The notes beneath the pieces are model-generated. The model did no database searches. It was given only the letters and a program-made list of their open reading frames with translations, and was not told where the DNA came from. A stretch of 64,000 nucleotides of DNA from Lysobacter sp. Root76 (GTDB lineage: Bacteria > Pseudomonadota > Gammaproteobacteria > Xanthomonadales > Xanthomonadaceae), in the NCBI RefSeq assembly GCF_001428685.1, contig NZ_LMIK01000004.1, positions 31,701 to 95,700 of the forward strand. Reading direction: 5' to 3'. Shown in pieces: positions 60,718 through 64,000 of the stretch. Position 1 is the stretch's first letter; each line of letters begins with the position of its first letter. The translations under genes were made by a program, and so were the position numbers.

Positions 60718-62148
60718 ATGACCACGCCCAGAACCCTGTTCGACAAACTGTGGGACGCCCACCTGGTCACGCCCGAGACCGAGGCCGTGCCGGCGGTGCT
60801 CTACGTCGACCTGCACCTGATCCACGAAGTCACCACGCCGCAGGCTTTCGCCGAACTCGACGCGCGCGGCCTGTCGCCGCGCCGCCCCGATCTGACCAAG
60901 GGCACGCTCGACCACTCCACTCCGACCCTGCCGCGCGGCGCCGACGGCCGCCTGCCCTACTACACCGAGGAAGCCGAGCGCCAGGTCGACACCCTGCGCC
61001 GCAATTGCGCGCGCCACGGCATCGAACTGTTCGACTACGACAGCCCGCATCGCGGCATCGTCCACGTGATCGGACCCGAACTGGGCCTGACCCAGCCCGG
61101 CATGACCATCGTCTGCGGCGACAGCCACACCGCCACCCACGGCGCATTCGGCGCGCTGGCCTTCGGCATCGGCACCAGCGAAGTCGGGCATGTGCTGGCG
61201 ACCCAGTGCCTGCTGCAGCGCAAGCCGCGCACGCTGGCGATCAACATCGAAGGCGGACTCGCGCCCGGCGTGGGCGCCAAGGACCTGATCCTGCACGTGA
61301 TCGGCGAGATCGGCGTCAACGGCGGCACCGGCCAGGTCATCGAGTACCGCGGTTCGACCGTGCGCGCGCTGTCGATGGACGAACGCATGACCGTCTGCAA
61401 CATGTCGATCGAAGCCGGCGCGCGCGCCGGCCTGATCGCGCCCGACCAAGTGACCTACGACTATCTGGCCGCGACCCGGCGTGCGCCGCAGGGCGCGGAC
61501 TTCGAGCGTGCGGTCGCGCGCTGGAGTGCGTTCGTAGGCGACGAGGGCGCGCGCTTCGACCGCGAAGTGCATATCGACGCCAGCCAGATCAAGCCGACCC
61601 TGACCTGGGGCACGCACCCGGGCCAGGTCGCCGCGGTCGATGCGCAGCTGCCGGTCGCGCAGGACGCCGACGCCGCCAAGGCGCTGGCCTACATGGGCCT
61701 GAGCGGCGGCGCGGCCCTGGCCGGCGCGCCGGTGGACGTGGTCTTCGTCGGCAGCTGCACCAACTCGCGCCTCACCGATCTGCGCCAGGCCGCGCAGGTG
61801 CTGCAGGGCCGGCGCGTGCATCCGCGCGTGCGCATGCTGGTGGTGCCCGGCTCCGAGCAGGTCAAGCGCGAGGCCGAGGCCGAGGGCATCGACCGCATCG
61901 TGCGCGCGGCCGGCGCCGAATGGCGCGAGCCGGGTTGCTCGATGTGCATCGCGATGAATGGCGATCTGGTCGGCCCCGGCCAGCTCGCGGTATCGACCAG
62001 CAACCGCAACTTCGAGGGCCGCCAGGGCAAGGGCGCGCGTACGCTGCTGGCCTCGCCGCTGACCGCGGCCGCCTGCGCCATCGCCGGCGAGGTCACCGAT
62101 CCGCGCGCCTACCTCGGCGATGCCGTAGCCGCGCGGGAGGTGGCCTGA
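60718..62148 (+). CDS. leuC: 3-isopropylmalate dehydratase large subunit
   Basis: Aconitase-like isomerisation in leucine synthesis, with leuD. The 476-residue protein has [20 protein letters not shown], the Fe-S ligand sequences [12 protein letters not shown] and [11 protein letters not shown], and [19 protein letters not shown]. Starts at 60718 after the gap; its stop shares a base with leuD. Confidence 0.96.
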   Translation: MTTPRTLFDKLWDAHLVTPETEAVPAVLYVDLHLIHEVTTPQAFAELDARGLSPRRPDLTKGTLDHSTPTLPRGADGRLPYYTEEAERQVDTLRRNCARHGIELFDYDSPHRGIVHVIGPELGLTQPGMTIVCGDSHTATHGAFGALAFGIGTSEVGHVLATQCLLQRKPRTLAINIEGGLAPGVGAKDLILHVIGEIGVNGGTGQVIEYRGSTVRALSMDERMTVCNMSIEAGARAGLIAPDQVTYDYLAATRRAPQGADFERAVARWSAFVGDEGARFDREVHIDASQIKPTLTWGTHPGQVAAVDAQLPVAQDADAAKALAYMGLSGGAALAGAPVDVVFVGSCTNSRLTDLRQAAQVLQGRRVHPRVRMLVVPGSEQVKREAEAEGIDRIVRAAGAEWREPGCSMCIAMNGDLVGPGQLAVSTSNRNFEGRQGKGARTLLASPLTAAACAIAGEVTDPRAYLGDAVAAREVA

Positions 62149-62729
62149 TGTCCGCCTTCACCGAACTGACCTCGCGCACCGTGGTGCTGCGCGAACGCAA
62201 CATCGACACCGACCAGATCATCCCGGCGCGCTTTCTGACCACCACCGAGCGCCAGGGACTGGGCCGTTTCGCGTTCAACGACTGGCGTTACCTCGCCGAC
62301 GGCACACCCAACCCGGAGTTCGTCTTCAACCGGCCCGAGAACGCCGGCGCGCAGATCCTGATCGCCGGCCGCAACTTCGGTTGCGGGTCCTCGCGCGAAC
62401 ATGCGCCCTGGGCCTTGACCGACCTGGGCCTGCGCGCGGTGATCAGCACCGAGATCGCCGACATCTTCCGCAGCAACGCACTGAAGAACGGCCTGCTGCC
62501 GATCGTGCTCGACAACGACGTGGTCGATGAATTGCTGGAACGCCCCGGCATCGAGCTGCGCATCGACGTCGCCAGCCGCAGCGTGATCCTGCCCGGCGGC
62601 GCGCGCGTGCAATTCCCGCTGGACGCCTTCGCCCAGACCTGCCTGCTCGAAGGCGTGGACCAGCTCGGCTACCTGCTCAAACAACAACCCGCCATCCAAC
62701 GCTTTGAGGAACTGCGTCATGCACGCTGA
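62148..62729 (+). CDS. leuD: 3-isopropylmalate dehydratase small subunit
   Basis: The 193-residue partner of LeuC with the swivel-domain motif [18 protein letters not shown], and [12 protein letters not shown] near the start. Start codon overlaps the leuC stop; its 3' end overlaps leuB by 11 bp. Confidence 0.96.
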   Translation: MSAFTELTSRTVVLRERNIDTDQIIPARFLTTTERQGLGRFAFNDWRYLADGTPNPEFVFNRPENAGAQILIAGRNFGCGSSREHAPWALTDLGLRAVISTEIADIFRSNALKNGLLPIVLDNDVVDELLERPGIELRIDVASRSVILPGGARVQFPLDAFAQTCLLEGVDQLGYLLKQQPAIQRFEELRHAR

Positions 62730-63807
62730 AATCGTCGTACTGCCGGGCGACGGCATCGGCCCCGAGGTCACCGCCGCCGCCGTGGAAGTGCTGCGCGCCG
62801 TCGGGCGCCGCTACGGCCACAGCTTCGTCTTGCGCGAGCACCTGATCGGCGGCGCCGCGATCGACGCCACCGGCGAGCCCCTGCCCGAAGCCACCCTGGC
62901 CGCCTGCCGCAACGCCGACGCAGTGCTGCTGGGCGCGGTCGGCGGACCGAAGTGGTCGGACCCGAAGGCGAAGGTGCGTCCCGAACAGGGCCTGCTGGCG
63001 CTGCGCAAGGGCTTGGGCCTGTACGCCAACCTGCGCCCGGTGAAGCCGCATGCAGCGACCCTGGGCGCCTCGCCGATCAAGCCGCACCTGCTCGCCGGCG
63101 TCGATCTGCTGGTGGTGCGCGAGCTCACCGGCGGCATCTACTTCGGCCAGAAGCAGCGCAGCGCCGACAGCGCCAGCGACCTGTGCGAGTACAGCGTGGC
63201 CGAGATCGAACGCGTGGTGCGCCACGCCTGCACCCTGGCGCGCAGCCGTCGCGGCCATGTCGTGTCGGTGGACAAGGCCAACGTGCTGGAGACCTCGCGG
63301 CTGTGGCGCGAAGTCGCGACCCGCATCGCCCGCGACGAATTTCCGGACGTGAGCCTGGAGCATCAACTGGTCGATTCGATGGCGATGCATCTGATCGCCA
63401 AGCCGCGCGCGTTCGACGTGATCGTGACCGAGAACATGTTCGGCGACATCCTCACCGACGAGGCCTCGATGCTGGCCGGTTCGCTGGGCCTGCTGCCGTC
63501 GGCGTCGCTGGGCGAAGGCAAGGTCGGCCTGTACGAACCGATCCACGGCTCGGCCCCCGACATCGCCGGCCGCGGCATCGCCAACCCCTGCGGCACCATC
63601 CTCAGCGCGGCGATGCTGCTGCGTCATTCGCTGGGTCTGCCCGGCGAAGCCGACTGCATCGAGCAGGCGGTCTCCGCGGTGCTGGAACGCGGCGTACTCA
63701 CCGCCGACCTGGCCCCGGGCGGGCGCGGAGCGAGCACGGCCGAGGTGACGGCGGCGGTGCTGGCGCAGTTGGAACTGCCGTGCCAGGTGGCGGAATTGCG
63801 GGATTGA
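62719..63807 (+). CDS. leuB: 3-isopropylmalate dehydrogenase
   Basis: NAD-dependent oxidative decarboxylation in leucine synthesis. The 362-residue protein has [13 protein letters not shown], the substrate-arginine block and [21 protein letters not shown] start at 62719 (MHAEIVV) is inside leuD; an ATG at 62704 would add MRNCV. It is the last gene of the operon, followed by a GC hairpin. Confidence 0.96.
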   Translation: MHAEIVVLPGDGIGPEVTAAAVEVLRAVGRRYGHSFVLREHLIGGAAIDATGEPLPEATLAACRNADAVLLGAVGGPKWSDPKAKVRPEQGLLALRKGLGLYANLRPVKPHAATLGASPIKPHLLAGVDLLVVRELTGGIYFGQKQRSADSASDLCEYSVAEIERVVRHACTLARSRRGHVVSVDKANVLETSRLWREVATRIARDEFPDVSLEHQLVDSMAMHLIAKPRAFDVIVTENMFGDILTDEASMLAGSLGLLPSASLGEGKVGLYEPIHGSAPDIAGRGIANPCGTILSAAMLLRHSLGLPGEADCIEQAVSAVLERGVLTADLAPGGRGASTAEVTAAVLAQLELPCQVAELRD

Positions 63808-63813
63808 GGCTGG

Positions 63814-63837
63814 CGGCCGCGCGGAAAGACGCGGCCG
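63814..63837 (+). terminator. Possible terminator after leuB
   Basis: CGGCCGCG (63814-63821) and CGCGGCCG (63830-63837) form an 8-bp GC stem with an 8-base loop, starting 7 bp after the leuB stop. Only a short TT follows, so termination is plausible but not certain. Confidence 0.55.
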
Positions 63838-63857
63838 TTCAGCGTTTAAGCGGTGCG

Positions 63858-63881
63858 GTTGTCGTTGCCGTTGCCGTTGCC
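63858..63881 (+). repeat. Hexanucleotide tract, 4 units (GTTGTC then 3x GTTGCC)
   Basis: Same hexamer family and position as at 3960, with only four units, followed by GCGGCATTGGAATCCA as at 4074 (GCGGCATTGAAATCCA). Confidence 0.9.
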
Positions 63882-63924
63882 GCGGCATTGGAATCCAATG
63901 CGCCGCACTCGCCCAATCCCACCC

Positions 63925-63998
63925 AGACCCGAAGGGCGGCGCGCAGGACGCGCGCCGTTTTTCGAGGAACAGGATGTTCCTTCGAAAAATCCCCGCGC
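63925..63998 (+). repeat. Dispersed 74-bp double-hairpin element, copy 2
   Basis: Identical to 4117-4190, with the same two hairpins. Here it follows the leu operon, there an ion-channel gene and a long tract, so it is a dispersed intergenic element. The window ends 2 bp after it. Confidence 0.92.
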
Positions 63999-64000
63999 CA

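Overview
The window is chromosomal DNA of a high-GC gammaproteobacterium of the Xanthomonadaceae, most likely a Lysobacter. Three things point there: a beta-lytic (M23-type) metalloendopeptidase close to the classic Lysobacter bacteriolytic enzyme, a thrABC operon and an ilv-leu operon with xanthomonad-like protein sequences, and a toxin carrying the C-terminal XVIPCD domain used by the bacteria-killing type IV secretion systems of Xanthomonadales. No tRNA, rRNA, CRISPR array, transposase or prophage was seen.

Layout. Positions 1-4.7 kb hold a partial gene, a membrane-anchored winged-helix/PD40 regulator and a two-pore-helix ion channel, followed by about 1.1 kb of repeat DNA (a hexamer tract, a double-hairpin element and a tandemly duplicated block carrying REP palindromes). 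At 4.7-6.8 kb is thiC behind a TPP riboswitch. At 7.3-10.7 kb are two small unknown genes, the beta-lytic protease and a lipoprotein. At 10.8-15.8 kb lies the threonine operon: a Thr-rich leader peptide, thrA (aspartokinase-homoserine dehydrogenase), thrB and thrC, with ATGA overlaps. Positions 15.8-22.1 kb are a patchwork of accessory genes with REP elements, a truncated duplicate of a monooxygenase-like gene, secreted unknowns, a hydrolase and a possible antitoxin-like gene.

Positions 22.1-25 kb hold the most interesting locus: a periplasmic lipoprotein followed 6 bp later by a 460-residue protein with an HExxH motif and a C-terminal XVIPCD. This looks like a type IV secretion effector (X-Tfe) with its immunity lipoprotein (X-Tfi). 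Positions 25-51 kb are accessory and house-keeping genes: a decaying NmrA/HxlR pair, a methyltransferase, VOC proteins, an FAD monooxygenase, a tectonin-like remnant, an MBL-fold lipoprotein, a short UvrA-type ATPase, a TonB-dependent receptor with a DUF2946 protein, several LysR regulators beside oxidoreductases, a ChrA chromate transporter and a LysE exporter with a divergent Lrp-type regulator.

Positions 51.8-63.8 kb form one continuous branched-chain amino acid operon: leader peptide with an Ile/Leu/Val run and a textbook intrinsic terminator, then ilvD-ilvC-ilvG-ilvM-ilvE-ilvA-leuA-leuC-leuD-leuB. It encodes threonine-to-isoleucine, pyruvate-to-valine and the leucine branch, so with thrABC the window carries aspartate-4-phosphate-to-isoleucine capacity except for asd. 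The window ends in a second copy of the hexamer/double-hairpin repeat seen at 4 kb. Start codons were chosen by ribosome binding sites, homology limits and signal peptides; all functional calls come from recognising sequence motifs by eye, not from a database search.
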